Source of the DNA: an uncultured Prevotellaceae bacterium
GTDB taxonomy: Bacteria; Bacteroidota; Bacteroidia; Bacteroidales; Bacteroidaceae
DNA length: 38,726 nucleotides
Reading direction: 5' to 3'
NCBI GenBank assembly: GCA_946405695.1
Contig: CAMJIA010000008.1
Location: 1-38,726, forward strand
The notes below the pieces were generated by a model. It was not told the DNA's origin. It saw nothing but the letters and a program-made list of their open reading frames with translations, and searched no databases. Below, one piece after another: positions 14,019-22,274 of this stretch. The stretch's first letter is position 1. Each line of letters opens with the position of its first letter. Made by a program: the position numbers and the translations under genes.

Positions 14019-16652
14019 ATGCAAAAAAAGCTTCATTTAGCCGTGTTGGCTCTATGCATCGCTACGACAGCATTCGCTCAGGAATCCGTAAACACTTCGG
14101 TTGCGGAGATGGCAGAGCAGGCTACCGTTGACGAGCAAGCCTTCACTTTCACGGAAGCGCAATTGGGCGAAGACGACGACATGTCGCAGAATGTTTCGAT
14201 TATCTCTTCGAATCAGAACATCTTCGCCAATTCAGCAGGATTCCAGTTCAGCGCTGGACGCTTCCGTTACCGTGCTTTTAACCAAAAGTACAATGAGATT
14301 TACATTAACGGTGCTCCCATGAACGACTTCGAGTCAGGACAGTTCCGCTTTGCGTTGATTGGTGGTCTGAACCGTCAGACCAACAGTGGTCGTGAGGCCT
14401 CACTGCCCTTCGAGTTCAACAACTTCTCCATGCCGGCCATGGCGGGCTCCAACAACTACGACTTCCGTCCCAGCCGCATGGCTACCGGACAGTATGCATC
14501 GTTGGCAGGTTCTAACCGTAGCTACACCCTTCGTGGCATGTACACCTACAACACAGGTCTGCGTCCCGATGGTTGGGCCATCTCTGCCGGTCTGACTTAT
14601 CGTTGGGCTCAGCGCGGCTACGCTAAGGGAACCTTCTACAACTCGCTGTCTTACTTCTTCGGTGCTGAGAAGAAGTTCAACGACCACCACTCCGTAGCTT
14701 TCATCACATGGGGTAACCCCACAGAGCGCGCCTCACAAGGTGCCTCTACTGACGAGGCTTACTGGATGGCTAACAGCAACTTCTACAACCCCTACTGGGG
14801 TTACCAGAACGGCGAGGTTCGCAGTTCACGCGTTGTCAAGGACTATGCGCCCACCGCACTCATCAACTGGGACTGGACCATCAACGACCACATGAAGTTG
14901 CAGACTGCACTGACCGGCCGTTACTCCATGTATAAGGGTACCAGTCTGGGTTATAATGGTGGTGAGAACCCCGCTCCAGACTACTGGAAGCTCATGCCGT
15001 CAAGCTACTACGACGTATGGTATAATGATGCAGCCAATACAGAGGACGGATGGAGCAGTTACTATCGCGCACGCACCTATTGGATGAGTGGTGAGGACGC
15101 CCAGCAGATTAACTGGGACGGTCTGTACTACGCCAACCGTCAGGGTAATGCCAAGGACGACGATGCCAGATACTTTGTTCAGGCCAAGCACATCAACACG
15201 CTGAATGTGACACTGGCATCAACGCTGAAAACCATGCTGAGCAAGACAACCAGCCTGAATATCGGTTTCAGCCTGGGCACCAACAGAGGTTTCCACTACA
15301 AGACCATGGACGACTTGCTGGGTGCAAACACGTATCACGACATCAACACCTATGCACTGGGTACCTACAGTCCTGACGACGATCGTGTCCAGTACGACCT
15401 GAACAATCCTAACAAGCTTGTCGGCGAGGGTGACAAGATCAACTACGACTACAACCTGTACGTCAACAAGGCTCAGGCTTGGGCAGCTTTGAAGTATCAG
15501 AAAAAGTCTTTTGCTGCATTCCTTGCAGGTCGCGTAGCCGGTGTAACCATTCAGCGCGAAGGTAAGATGCTCAATGGTGTTGCCGAGTACATGGGACTCA
15601 GCTCGTTCGGAAAGAGCAAGACTGCTCGCTTCCTTGACGGTGGTGCCAAGGGTGGCATCACCTACAACCTCGGTAGCGGTCATGTGGTAAGCATCGGCGC
15701 AGGCTACGAGCTGAAGGCTCCTACAGCCAACACCGTATTCGTATCGCCTGAGATGACCAACGAGTTCTGTGCCAACATGAAGAACGAGAAGATCTTCAGC
15801 AGTGAATTCGGCTACCAGTTCGCTAGCAGCTGGATTAAGGCCAACGTGAACGCCTACTACAGTCATCTGAGCGACGTCACCGAATGGCAGAACTTCTTTG
15901 ACGACGACATCAACTCATTCTCGTACGTGTCAATGACCGGTATTAAGAAAGAGTACTACGGCGTAGAGTTAGGCTTGAAGGTCTCTCTGAACTCCAACTG
16001 GAGCATCCGCGGTCTGGCTGCCATCAGCGAGGCTAAGAACATCAACAATGCCCGTGTACGCTACATGAGTTCTTCTAAACCCATCGCTGGCGACAATGGC
16101 GAAGAGAGTTTCTACGCTGAAGAGACTGTATTAAATAAGAACATGCGCGAGAGCGGTACCCCGCTGTCAGTCTATGGCCTGACACTGAGCTACAACGGTG
16201 GTGGCTGGTTCATCGACCTGAGCGGTAACTACTACGACCGCATCTACCTCTCCTACTCTCCCGTTTATCGCTACGAGAGTTCTATCAAGAACCGTAACAA
16301 GGCAGCCATTGCACGTGGTATTGCCGAGGAGCGCACCATCGACGATAACGGAAACGTTATCCAGAGTGCACTTGACCAAGCTAAGGGCAAGGGTGGTTTC
16401 ATGCTCGACCTGAGCATCGGCCGCAGCTACCGTCTGAAGAAGGGTAACCTGTCCATCAACCTCCAGCTCACCAACATCCTGAACAACACCAAGATGTGTA
16501 CTGGTGGTTACGAGCAAAGCCGAAGCAACTACTCTATCAACTCTGATGATGGTGGCGTTAACACCAGCCGTCTGTACCGCTTCGACAAGAGCCCGAAGAA
16601 GTACTATGCTTATGGTATCAACGGTATGCTGAACATTGGTTACAGATTCTAA
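14019..16652 (+). CDS. TonB-dependent outer-membrane receptor of DUF5689-linked locus
   Basis: The 877-aa protein starts 'MQKKLHLAVLALCIATTAFAQ', a signal peptide, at 14019, downstream of the -7 box. A plug-like segment follows ('FQFSAGRFRYRAFNQKYNEIYINGAPMNDFESG'), then a long series of amphipathic beta-strands rich in Y/N/W, ending 'YAYGINGMLNIGYRF' with the C-terminal Phe typical of outer-membrane barrels. The N-terminal carboxypeptidase-regulatory-like domain common in SusC proteins is absent; about 75 acidic residues precede the plug. It is expected to import a ligand in a TonB-dependent way. The two downstream modular lipoproteins take the place SusD has in sugar systems. The divergent EEP enzyme suggests nucleic acid fragments or nucleotides as ligand, which is inference. 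Confidence 0.85.
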   Translation: MQKKLHLAVLALCIATTAFAQESVNTSVAEMAEQATVDEQAFTFTEAQLGEDDDMSQNVSIISSNQNIFANSAGFQFSAGRFRYRAFNQKYNEIYINGAPMNDFESGQFRFALIGGLNRQTNSGREASLPFEFNNFSMPAMAGSNNYDFRPSRMATGQYASLAGSNRSYTLRGMYTYNTGLRPDGWAISAGLTYRWAQRGYAKGTFYNSLSYFFGAEKKFNDHHSVAFITWGNPTERASQGASTDEAYWMANSNFYNPYWGYQNGEVRSSRVVKDYAPTALINWDWTINDHMKLQTALTGRYSMYKGTSLGYNGGENPAPDYWKLMPSSYYDVWYNDAANTEDGWSSYYRARTYWMSGEDAQQINWDGLYYANRQGNAKDDDARYFVQAKHINTLNVTLASTLKTMLSKTTSLNIGFSLGTNRGFHYKTMDDLLGANTYHDINTYALGTYSPDDDRVQYDLNNPNKLVGEGDKINYDYNLYVNKAQAWAALKYQKKSFAAFLAGRVAGVTIQREGKMLNGVAEYMGLSSFGKSKTARFLDGGAKGGITYNLGSGHVVSIGAGYELKAPTANTVFVSPEMTNEFCANMKNEKIFSSEFGYQFASSWIKANVNAYYSHLSDVTEWQNFFDDDINSFSYVSMTGIKKEYYGVELGLKVSLNSNWSIRGLAAISEAKNINNARVRYMSSSKPIAGDNGEESFYAEETVLNKNMRESGTPLSVYGLTLSYNGGGWFIDLSGNYYDRIYLSYSPVYRYESSIKNRNKAAIARGIAEERTIDDNGNVIQSALDQAKGKGGFMLDLSIGRSYRLKKGNLSINLQLTNILNNTKMCTGGYEQSRSNYSINSDDGGVNTSRLYRFDKSPKKYYAYGINGMLNIGYRF

Positions 16653-16666
16653 AACACTGAAGCATT

Positions 16667-18430
16667 ATGAAGACAAGAAATATTTTCCTATTAGCACTGA
16701 CAGCCATCTTCGCAGCATCGTGCCACACGTGGGACGAACCTTCCGTCAAGGATGGTCTGGAGAGCTTTGGTAATAAGTATCTGAAGGAGAGCAATGTCGT
16801 AACTGTTAAAGAACTGAAGGATGCTTTCAAAACTGAAATCACCGGTGGAACACTGAAACAGGTTACAAAAGCCACTCAGATAAAGGTTATCGTCACTGGT
16901 AACGATGAGGGTAGCAATATCTACAAGACACTCTATGTAGCCGATAATACTGGCGGTATCAGCATCAGCATCAACAAGGGCGGTCTCTTTAGCGAGGCTC
17001 CTGTAGGCCAGTGCATGCTGATTGAGCTTGAAGGTCTCTATATCGGTGGTTACGGACAACAGCCACAGATTGGAACACTCTACACCAAGGATGATGGTAG
17101 CACACAGGTAGGTCGTATGGACCGCTACACCTGGCAGGAGCACTACAAACTGATTTCTTCGATTAAGAGTCTCTCTACCAATCCCATCAAGACCAACGAC
17201 ATGGGTATGCTCGACCTTGACCGTGACTTCGGTAAGGTGGTTACCTTGGTAGGCGTAGTGATGAAGGATGCTGACGGCGAGAAGGTCTTCGCACCCAGCG
17301 ACGGTAGTGTGAAGCTCTCTGGCGGTTGCGCTAACCGCGAGGTTGCAAACCAGAGCACTACAGTATATGTTCGCACCAGCACCTATGCTGAGTTTGCCAA
17401 CATGGTGATGCCCGTAACAAAGGTCAACATCACTGGTGTACTGTCACGTTTCGCCAACGACGTACAGATTATGCCACGCTCACTGAAGGATATCCAGCCG
17501 TACGATGGATTGGACTATGAATCTACTTGGACTCCTACCGAACCGGAAGGTGATGGTAGCGCAGCTAAGCCTTTCAACATTGCAGCAGCTATTGCAAAGT
17601 GTCAGGAGGTTGGAACCACTACTTCTTCTCAGAAGTATTATATCAAGGGATATGTTGTTGCCGACGCAGAAGCAAGTGCTCAGTATGGTAACATCACATT
17701 TGAACTGGCAGACAGCAAGGATGGCGGTGTACGTTTCACTGCTTACCAGATGGCTGGTTCTGATGGTAAGAAATTGCCTAGTGGTTTCAAGGTTAGCAAA
17801 GGCGACGAAGTCGTCATCTGTGGTAAAGTGGTGAACTACAACGGTTCTAAGCCCGAAACAGAGGGACAAGGCAAGTCTATCATCGTGTCAGTTAACGGTA
17901 AAGACACCAAGGGCACCAGCGTAAATGGTGGTGGCGACAATGGAAGCGGTGACAATGGAAACGGTGACAATAACGGCGGTGGCGACACACCTAGCGGAAT
18001 TACTCGCAGTGTTGACGGAGAAACACTCACATTGACAAACAATTCCGTAACAGCCTCGACTAACACTGTAACTGTTGACTTCACAGCACTGGGATGGGCC
18101 CACCAACAGGAAGAGCCCTCAGGTAGTGCAAATGGTGTTTCAGTGGCCTTCACAAAAGGTGAGAATACAACTACTCCCAAATATTGGAAGAGTGGAAACT
18201 ATGATGAAGCACGTATGTATGCAAATAACGTATTCACTGTTACTGGCACAAAGCCCATTGCAAAGATTGTTGCAACCTGTACATCAAACAATGGAACGCC
18301 ATGCGTAGGCAATGAGACGATGACATGTACTGCTAACGGCAATACATGGACGATAGTCAATACGCACTCATCTAATTCAGGTGGTGTCCAACTGCGTATG
18401 AAGAACATCGTTATCACCTATGCTCAGTAA
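16667..18430 (+). CDS. DUF5689-type surface lipoprotein with OB-like and C-terminal beta modules
   Basis: The 587-aa protein has a lipobox ending at C19 ('FAASC'). Residues about 43-275 match the DUF5689 pattern ('TVKELKDAF...IKVIVTGND...YKTLYVADNTGGISISI...GQCMLIELEGLYIG'), which itself looks OB-fold-like. About 293-411 form a second beta-barrel-like module starting 'GDGSAAKPFNIAAAIA'. A Gly/Asp/Asn linker (420-441) and a C-terminal beta module (about 445-587) follow, with 'VSVAFTKGENTTTPKYW'. It starts 14 bp after the receptor gene and is clearly in its operon. By analogy with SusD-type partners it probably captures ligand at the surface; OB folds favour nucleic acid or nucleotide ligands, but this is inference. 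Confidence 0.82.
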   Translation: MKTRNIFLLALTAIFAASCHTWDEPSVKDGLESFGNKYLKESNVVTVKELKDAFKTEITGGTLKQVTKATQIKVIVTGNDEGSNIYKTLYVADNTGGISISINKGGLFSEAPVGQCMLIELEGLYIGGYGQQPQIGTLYTKDDGSTQVGRMDRYTWQEHYKLISSIKSLSTNPIKTNDMGMLDLDRDFGKVVTLVGVVMKDADGEKVFAPSDGSVKLSGGCANREVANQSTTVYVRTSTYAEFANMVMPVTKVNITGVLSRFANDVQIMPRSLKDIQPYDGLDYESTWTPTEPEGDGSAAKPFNIAAAIAKCQEVGTTTSSQKYYIKGYVVADAEASAQYGNITFELADSKDGGVRFTAYQMAGSDGKKLPSGFKVSKGDEVVICGKVVNYNGSKPETEGQGKSIIVSVNGKDTKGTSVNGGGDNGSGDNGNGDNNGGGDTPSGITRSVDGETLTLTNNSVTASTNTVTVDFTALGWAHQQEEPSGSANGVSVAFTKGENTTTPKYWKSGNYDEARMYANNVFTVTGTKPIAKIVATCTSNNGTPCVGNETMTCTANGNTWTIVNTHSSNSGGVQLRMKNIVITYAQ

Positions 18431-18476
18431 TCTATTTCTAATACTTATTACGAATAAACAAAAAACGAAAAACAAT

Positions 18477-20096
18477 ATGAAAAAGTTCAATTATCTGATT
18501 GCGATGGCCATAGCGGCTTTCACATTCACCAGTTGTGAGGATGTGCCCGAACCATTCGGACAGCCCATCAACCCCAACAAAGAAGAAATCGTTATCGAAC
18601 CAACTGGTTCCGGTACTGAAGCAGATCCCTACAATGTAGCGAAAGTTACTGAAGTCACCAAAGCAATGGCCGATGGTGAAGTCAAGAATGATGTCTACAC
18701 GAAGGGTTACATCTGTCAGATTGACGAAATAGATATCACAGGTACCTATGGTAATTCTACCTATTGGATTAGCGACGATGCAGAAGGTAAGAGTGGTAAG
18801 TACGAGGTTTACCATGGATATGGCTTAGGTGGCCAGAAGTTTAATGAGGCTGGCGCTACAATGATTAAGGCTGGCGACGCCGTTATTATCAAAGGTAACA
18901 TCAAGAACTACAAAGGCAACACACCTGAATACGATGGAGGTAGCATCATCGTTGAGCTGAACGGCGTGAAAGCTGGCGGTGGCGGTGGCGGCGACACACC
19001 AAGTGGAGATGTCAAAGCTGTATCCGTTTCAGACTTCCTGGCTGCTGCTGTAAACACAACAGACTGGTATCAGCTGACTGGTACAATTAAGAACCTCAAG
19101 GACGGTGACAAGTATGGTAACTTCGACATCGAGGATGCTTCTGGTTCTGTATACGTCTATGGTTTGCTTGCTGAAAAGGGAGGCGAAAAGGGCAAATTCC
19201 AGGAGCTCGTAGCCGCTAAGGGCATTGCCAACGGCAAGAAGATTACCATTATCGGTAACCGCGGAGAATACAACAGCTCTCCTCAAGTAGCAAATGCATA
19301 CTTCGTCAAGATTGAAGACGGCGAAGGCGGTGGCGGTGGTGACACACCTAGCGGAGATGGCGACGGCACAGAGGCTAAGCCTTATAGCGTAGCAGCTGCT
19401 ATTGCAGCAGGTTCTGGCACTTCAGTATTTACAAAAGCATACATCGTAGGTTGGATTGAAGGTCAGGTATTAAACGAAGGTGCCCATTTCGACGCTAACG
19501 CTTCAGTTGCATCAAACATTCTGATTGCAGACTCTCCGGACGAGACTGATGTTGCAAAGTGTATGCCTGTCCAGTTGCCCTCTGGCGCTGTTCGCACTGC
19601 AGTTAACTTGAAGGACAACGCAGGCAACTACAAGAAGGAGATTATCCTCGTAGGTAACATCGAGAAATACTTTGGCGCACCCGGCATTAAAGGAACTTCG
19701 TACGCAAAGATTGGCGACACAGAGGCCGGCACAAAGCCTAGCGGTGGCGAAGGCGGCGGTGGTGGTGGCGACACACCTAGCGGAGATGCTCAGGTTGTAA
19801 CCATTGCACAGTTCAACGCTGCTGCCGTCAGCACTGACGTATGGTATCAGCTGACTGGTACAATTAAGAACCTCAAGGACGGTGACAAGTATGGTAACTT
19901 CGACATCGAGGATGCTTCTGGTTCTGTATACGTCTATGGTCTGCTTGCTGAAAAGGGAGGCGAAAAGGGCAAATTCCAGGATCTCGTAACCGCTAAGGGC
20001 ATTGCCAATGGCAAGAAGATTACCATCATCGGTAACCGCGGTGTATATGGCGATAAGATTGAGGTACTGAACGCATACTTCGTAAGCATCGAGTAA
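18477..20096 (+). CDS. Modular lipoprotein with duplicated OB-fold-like domains
   Basis: The 539-aa protein (start at 18477, lipobox 'FTSC', C20) has four modules joined by Gly-rich 'GGGGGGDTPSG' linkers. Modules 1 (about 46-163, 'GTEADPYNVAKV') and 3 (about 296-415, 'GTEAKPYSVAAAIA') are alike and resemble the DUF6359-like module of the preceding lipoprotein. Modules 2 (about 180-281) and 4 (about 440-539) contain 'WYQLTGTIKNLKDGDKYGNF' and 'YVYGLLAEKGGEKGKF', an OB-fold nucleic-acid-binding pattern, and are nearly identical to each other. I chose this start because it gives a lipoprotein signal; an in-frame ATG at 18420 overlaps the previous gene. It is the last gene of the receptor operon, followed by a strong terminator, and is probably surface-exposed. 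Confidence 0.82.
   Translation: MKKFNYLIAMAIAAFTFTSCEDVPEPFGQPINPNKEEIVIEPTGSGTEADPYNVAKVTEVTKAMADGEVKNDVYTKGYICQIDEIDITGTYGNSTYWISDDAEGKSGKYEVYHGYGLGGQKFNEAGATMIKAGDAVIIKGNIKNYKGNTPEYDGGSIIVELNGVKAGGGGGGDTPSGDVKAVSVSDFLAAAVNTTDWYQLTGTIKNLKDGDKYGNFDIEDASGSVYVYGLLAEKGGEKGKFQELVAAKGIANGKKITIIGNRGEYNSSPQVANAYFVKIEDGEGGGGGDTPSGDGDGTEAKPYSVAAAIAAGSGTSVFTKAYIVGWIEGQVLNEGAHFDANASVASNILIADSPDETDVAKCMPVQLPSGAVRTAVNLKDNAGNYKKEIILVGNIEKYFGAPGIKGTSYAKIGDTEAGTKPSGGEGGGGGGDTPSGDAQVVTIAQFNAAAVSTDVWYQLTGTIKNLKDGDKYGNFDIEDASGSVYVYGLLAEKGGEKGKFQDLVTAKGIANGKKITIIGNRGVYGDKIEVLNAYFVSIE
19065..19264 (+). repeat. 200-bp internal direct repeat, copy 1
   Basis: It matches 19842-20041 at 195 of 200 positions by my reading (five substitutions, no gaps) and encodes the core of OB-like module 2. 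Such identity at synonymous sites implies recent duplication or gene conversion. Confidence 0.85.
19842..20041 (+). repeat. 200-bp internal direct repeat, copy 2
   Basis: Second copy, encoding the core of OB-like module 4; the identity drops sharply on both sides, where the flanking domain sequences diverge. Confidence 0.85.
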
Positions 20097-20119
20097 TCCC
20101 ACACCTTATTATATTATAT

Positions 20120-20154
20120 ACGGCTGCACCCCACCCCGGCGTGCAGCCGTTTTT
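20120..20154 (+). terminator. Rho-independent terminator of the receptor operon
   Basis: A perfect 10-bp stem (ACGGCTGCAC 20120-20129 with GTGCAGCCGT 20141-20150) with an 11-nt loop is followed by TTTT. It lies 24 bp after the lipoprotein stop and 12 bp before the transposase-like gene. Confidence 0.9.
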
Positions 20155-20165
20155 ATAAAGACATC

Positions 20166-21302
20166 ATGACCATGAAGAAAGATGAGGCTATAGAGGCTGG
20201 CATTAGAGTCGAAGAGACGAAGCACAACATGAAGCGCCGTAAACCGTGGCACAACTATCAACGCAAGGGCACCTATATGCTAACTCTTGTGGTTGATGGC
20301 CGACAGCCGCTATTGGGGAAGCTGGTTATGCCTACCAATAACCAAAGTGCGTACGTGGAGCTAACAGAACTCGGGAAGATCATCTACAACGAGGAGACAC
20401 AGAAGATTCCATACTTCTATAAAATGGTAGAGGTATGGAAAGTCTGCATAATGCCTGACCACATCCACATGATTGTCAGAGTAAAGGAGGACATGCCTGA
20501 CGGCAAGCATCTCGGTGATGTGGTAAGGGGATTCAAGGTAGGATGCACGAGGGCGTGGTGGCGGCTATCTGCAATACCTGCCGGAGAAACGACAGGAATA
20601 GTGGAAACTGGAGGAACGGCAGGAGTAGTGGAAACTGGAGAAACGGCAAGAGTCGTGGAAACTCGGGGAACGACAGGAGTAGCGAAAACCACCACTCCCG
20701 CAGTTTCTCCTGCGGGCTTAAACCGCCCCTTGCTCTTCGAGAGTGGCTACAATGACCAGATACTACTTGAAGACGGCCAACTCGACAACTGGCTCCACTA
20801 CTTGGATGACAACCCACGCCGCTTAGCCATCAAGCGGCAACATCCCGACTATTTCACCACCATGCACTATACCGACATTGCAGAGTGGCACTGCCAACTA
20901 GTTGGCAATAGCTTCCTGCTTAACATCCCTGACAAGGTGGCTGTCATCGTCCATAGCGCCTATACCGACAAGGAGTATGCGGACTACAAGCAGAAATGGC
21001 TGGCTTGCGGTGAGAGAGGCGGCGTGTTAGTAAGTGCAGCCATTGCTACGCGCGAAAAGGAGGTAATGCGCGAAGCTATGAATCGAGGTTTCCGACTCAT
21101 CCTGGTTCGAGAAAACGGTTTTCCACCATTGTATAAGCCCGCAGGAGAATCTTTCGATGCATGTTCTGAGGGACGCCTTCTGCAGGTAAGCCCATGGGAA
21201 TACCACATGCAGCGTCGTACCATCTCACGCGAACAATGCCTGATACTCAATAGACTTGTAGAAACAATCACTGCCAATGCCATAATTTGTAATAATTTTT
21301 AG
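20166..21302 (+). CDS. REP-associated tyrosine transposase-like (Y1/HUH) protein
   Basis: This 378-aa protein has a Y1 transposase domain: 'YMLTLVVDGRQPLLGKLV', the HUH motif 'MPDHIHMIV', and the candidate nucleophile Tyr in 'ESGYNDQIL', followed by 'WLHYLDDNPRRLAIKR'. RAYTs of this kind nick single-stranded REP hairpins and exist as single-copy, non-mobile genes. Two things differ from the usual ~150-200 aa form. Between HUH and Tyr sits a tandem repeat of four 9-residue units ('ETTGIVETG' type). After the Tyr domain there is a C-terminal region of about 150 aa ('VAVIVHSAYTDKEYADYKQKW' onwards, 'FRLILVRENGFPPLYKPAGE') that I do not recognise. The start is uncertain; internal ATGs at 20172 and 20229 are possible. 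A repeat field lies downstream. It has no own consensus promoter. Confidence 0.8.
   Translation: MTMKKDEAIEAGIRVEETKHNMKRRKPWHNYQRKGTYMLTLVVDGRQPLLGKLVMPTNNQSAYVELTELGKIIYNEETQKIPYFYKMVEVWKVCIMPDHIHMIVRVKEDMPDGKHLGDVVRGFKVGCTRAWWRLSAIPAGETTGIVETGGTAGVVETGETARVVETRGTTGVAKTTTPAVSPAGLNRPLLFESGYNDQILLEDGQLDNWLHYLDDNPRRLAIKRQHPDYFTTMHYTDIAEWHCQLVGNSFLLNIPDKVAVIVHSAYTDKEYADYKQKWLACGERGGVLVSAAIATREKEVMREAMNRGFRLILVRENGFPPLYKPAGESFDACSEGRLLQVSPWEYHMQRRTISREQCLILNRLVETITANAIICNNF
20586..20693 (+). repeat. Four 27-bp tandem repeats inside the RAYT-like gene
   Basis: Units at 20586-20612, 20613-20639, 20640-20666 and 20667-20693 encode ETTGIVETG, GTAGVVETG, ETARVVETR and GTTGVAKTT. The array lies in-frame between the HUH and Tyr motifs. 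Confidence 0.8.
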
Positions 21303-21437
21303 TTAAACATAGGATTTTGTTCTCGTGTCGCCTCTCGGACTTCATTTTTGCGGCCTGCCTAGGGAAATTTTCCTGCTTGGCCAGAGCGCTGATTTTTCCT
21401 GCCTGCCGCGCAAAATCTGTCTCTAAATTTGACAATG

Positions 21438-21469
21438 CAAAGGTACGAAAAAAATCATGCGTATACAAA
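21438..21469 (-). promoter_or_regulatory. Canonical orphan promoter facing the RAYT-like gene
   Basis: The minus strand reads TTTG (21469-21466), 20 bp, TACCTTTG (21445-21438), an exact consensus. Transcription would run into the 3' end of the RAYT-like gene in antisense. No protein gene follows in that direction, so it may drive an antisense or small RNA. Confidence 0.65.
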
Positions 21470-21537
21470 TAATCCGTTTGTAACTCTCTGTTAAAATTTG
21501 TAAAAGACTGAAGCCGTTCTTGTGTGTTCGTTTGGGG

Positions 21538-21564
21538 GCGTCTCAAGCGTCTCAACGTCTTTTT
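21538..21564. repeat. Inverted partner of the GACGCT array
   Basis: This segment (GCGTCTCAAGCGTCTC then AACGTCTTTTT) is, on the complementary strand, the same kind of A-run plus GAGACGC repeat as at 21688-21725. The two form an imperfect long inverted repeat around an AT-rich core. Confidence 0.6.
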
Positions 21565-21687
21565 CATTTTTTCCAGAAATGCACAAATCGGTCAAGCAAA
21601 ACACCAAAGCTACGCGTACCTTATATATAATATATAATATAATTAATATATATTAACTATTTATCTCTCTGCGTCTGTGTGTTTTTT

Positions 21688-21762
21688 AAAAAAGACGCTA
21701 AGACGCTGAGACGCTTGAGACGCTTAAGACATTGCTTAAGACACATGCTTAAGACGCTTGAG
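21688..21762 (+). repeat. GACGCT-type short tandem repeat array
   Basis: GACGCT occurs at 21694, 21702, 21710, 21719 and 21753, spaced mostly 8-9 bp. Related AAGACATTGCTT and AAGACACATGCTT units fill the gap. Its closeness to the RAYT-like gene suggests REP-like target sequence. Confidence 0.65.
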
Positions 21763-21807
21763 GTGATATGTGCATCTTGCTTATCTAATAAAATTATATC
21801 GGAAAGA

Positions 21808-21839
21808 TTTGCAGGAATGAAAAATATTTCGTACCTTTG
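21808..21839 (+). promoter_or_regulatory. rpmE promoter
   Basis: TTTG (21808-21811), 20 bp, TACCTTTG (21832-21839): perfect consensus, about 50 nt before the rpmE ATG. Confidence 0.85.
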
Positions 21840-21891
21840 CACCCGCATTTATGCACAATAGACAAGTAACATATAATAATTAACAAGTAAA

Positions 21892-22146
21892 ATGAAAAAA
21901 GGTATTCATCCAGAAAACTATCGCCCCGTCGTGTTTAAGGACATGTCCAACGGCGATATGTTCCTCTCGCGCTCTACCGCTAAGACTAACGACACCGTAG
22001 AGTTCGAAGGCGAAACTTACCCTGTGGTAAAGATTGAAATTTCGAGCACTTCTCACCCCTTCTACACCGGTAAGAGCAAGCTCGTTGACACCGCTGGTCG
22101 TGTTGATAAGTTCATGAGCCGCTACGGTAAGGCTGCGAAGAAATAA
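21892..22146 (+). CDS. rpmE2: 50S ribosomal protein L31 type B
   Basis: The 84-aa protein ('[20 protein letters not shown]' start, '[20 protein letters not shown]', 'FMSRYGK') is a clear type B L31. It lacks the zinc-binding Cys residues of the C+ form and has the ~15-residue insertion typical of type B. It sits on the large ribosomal subunit at the bridge to the small subunit. It is transcribed from a strong consensus promoter and followed by a hairpin (22173-22216). Confidence 0.96.
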   Translation: MKKGIHPENYRPVVFKDMSNGDMFLSRSTAKTNDTVEFEGETYPVVKIEISSTSHPFYTGKSKLVDTAGRVDKFMSRYGKAAKK

Positions 22147-22172
22147 AGATATTTCACGCCGAACAAGACTTT

Positions 22173-22216
22173 AAAGGTGCGTACAGGGTAGTTGCATATG
22201 CCTTGTGGGCACCTTT
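22173..22216 (+). terminator. Possible terminator or attenuator after rpmE
   Basis: An 8-bp stem AAAGGTGC (22173-22180) / GCACCTTT (22209-22216) has a long 28-nt loop and is followed by ACCTTTC rather than a clean T-run. Since the nuclease gene downstream has no visible promoter, partial read-through is plausible. Confidence 0.45.
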
Positions 22217-22274
22217 ACCTTTCAAAAAATGACACCTACAACAACTAACTAACACAACTAAAGAATCCAAAACT

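Larger units (their letters stand above)
21303..21891. other. 589-bp intergenic repeat field after the RAYT-like gene
   Basis: No convincing protein gene lies here. It contains a canonical minus-strand promoter (21438-21469), a GCGTCTC-rich arm (21538-21564), an AT-only stretch (about 21618-21660), a GACGCT repeat array (21688-21762) and the rpmE promoter (21808-21839). A 99-aa minus-strand frame (21268-21567) spans both the promoter and repeats and has no recognisable content. Confidence 0.6.

Noticed and set aside
15219..15866. 215-codon minus-strand frame opposite the TonB receptor gene
   Set aside because: Shadow frame caused by codon bias of the receptor gene.
21268..21567. 99-codon minus-strand frame downstream of the RAYT-like gene
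   Set aside because: It spans a canonical promoter and repeats and has no protein-like conservation visible; the RNA candidate explains the promoter better.
21688..21762. CRISPR array
   Set aside because: Units are 8-9 bp without spacers; no cas genes nearby.
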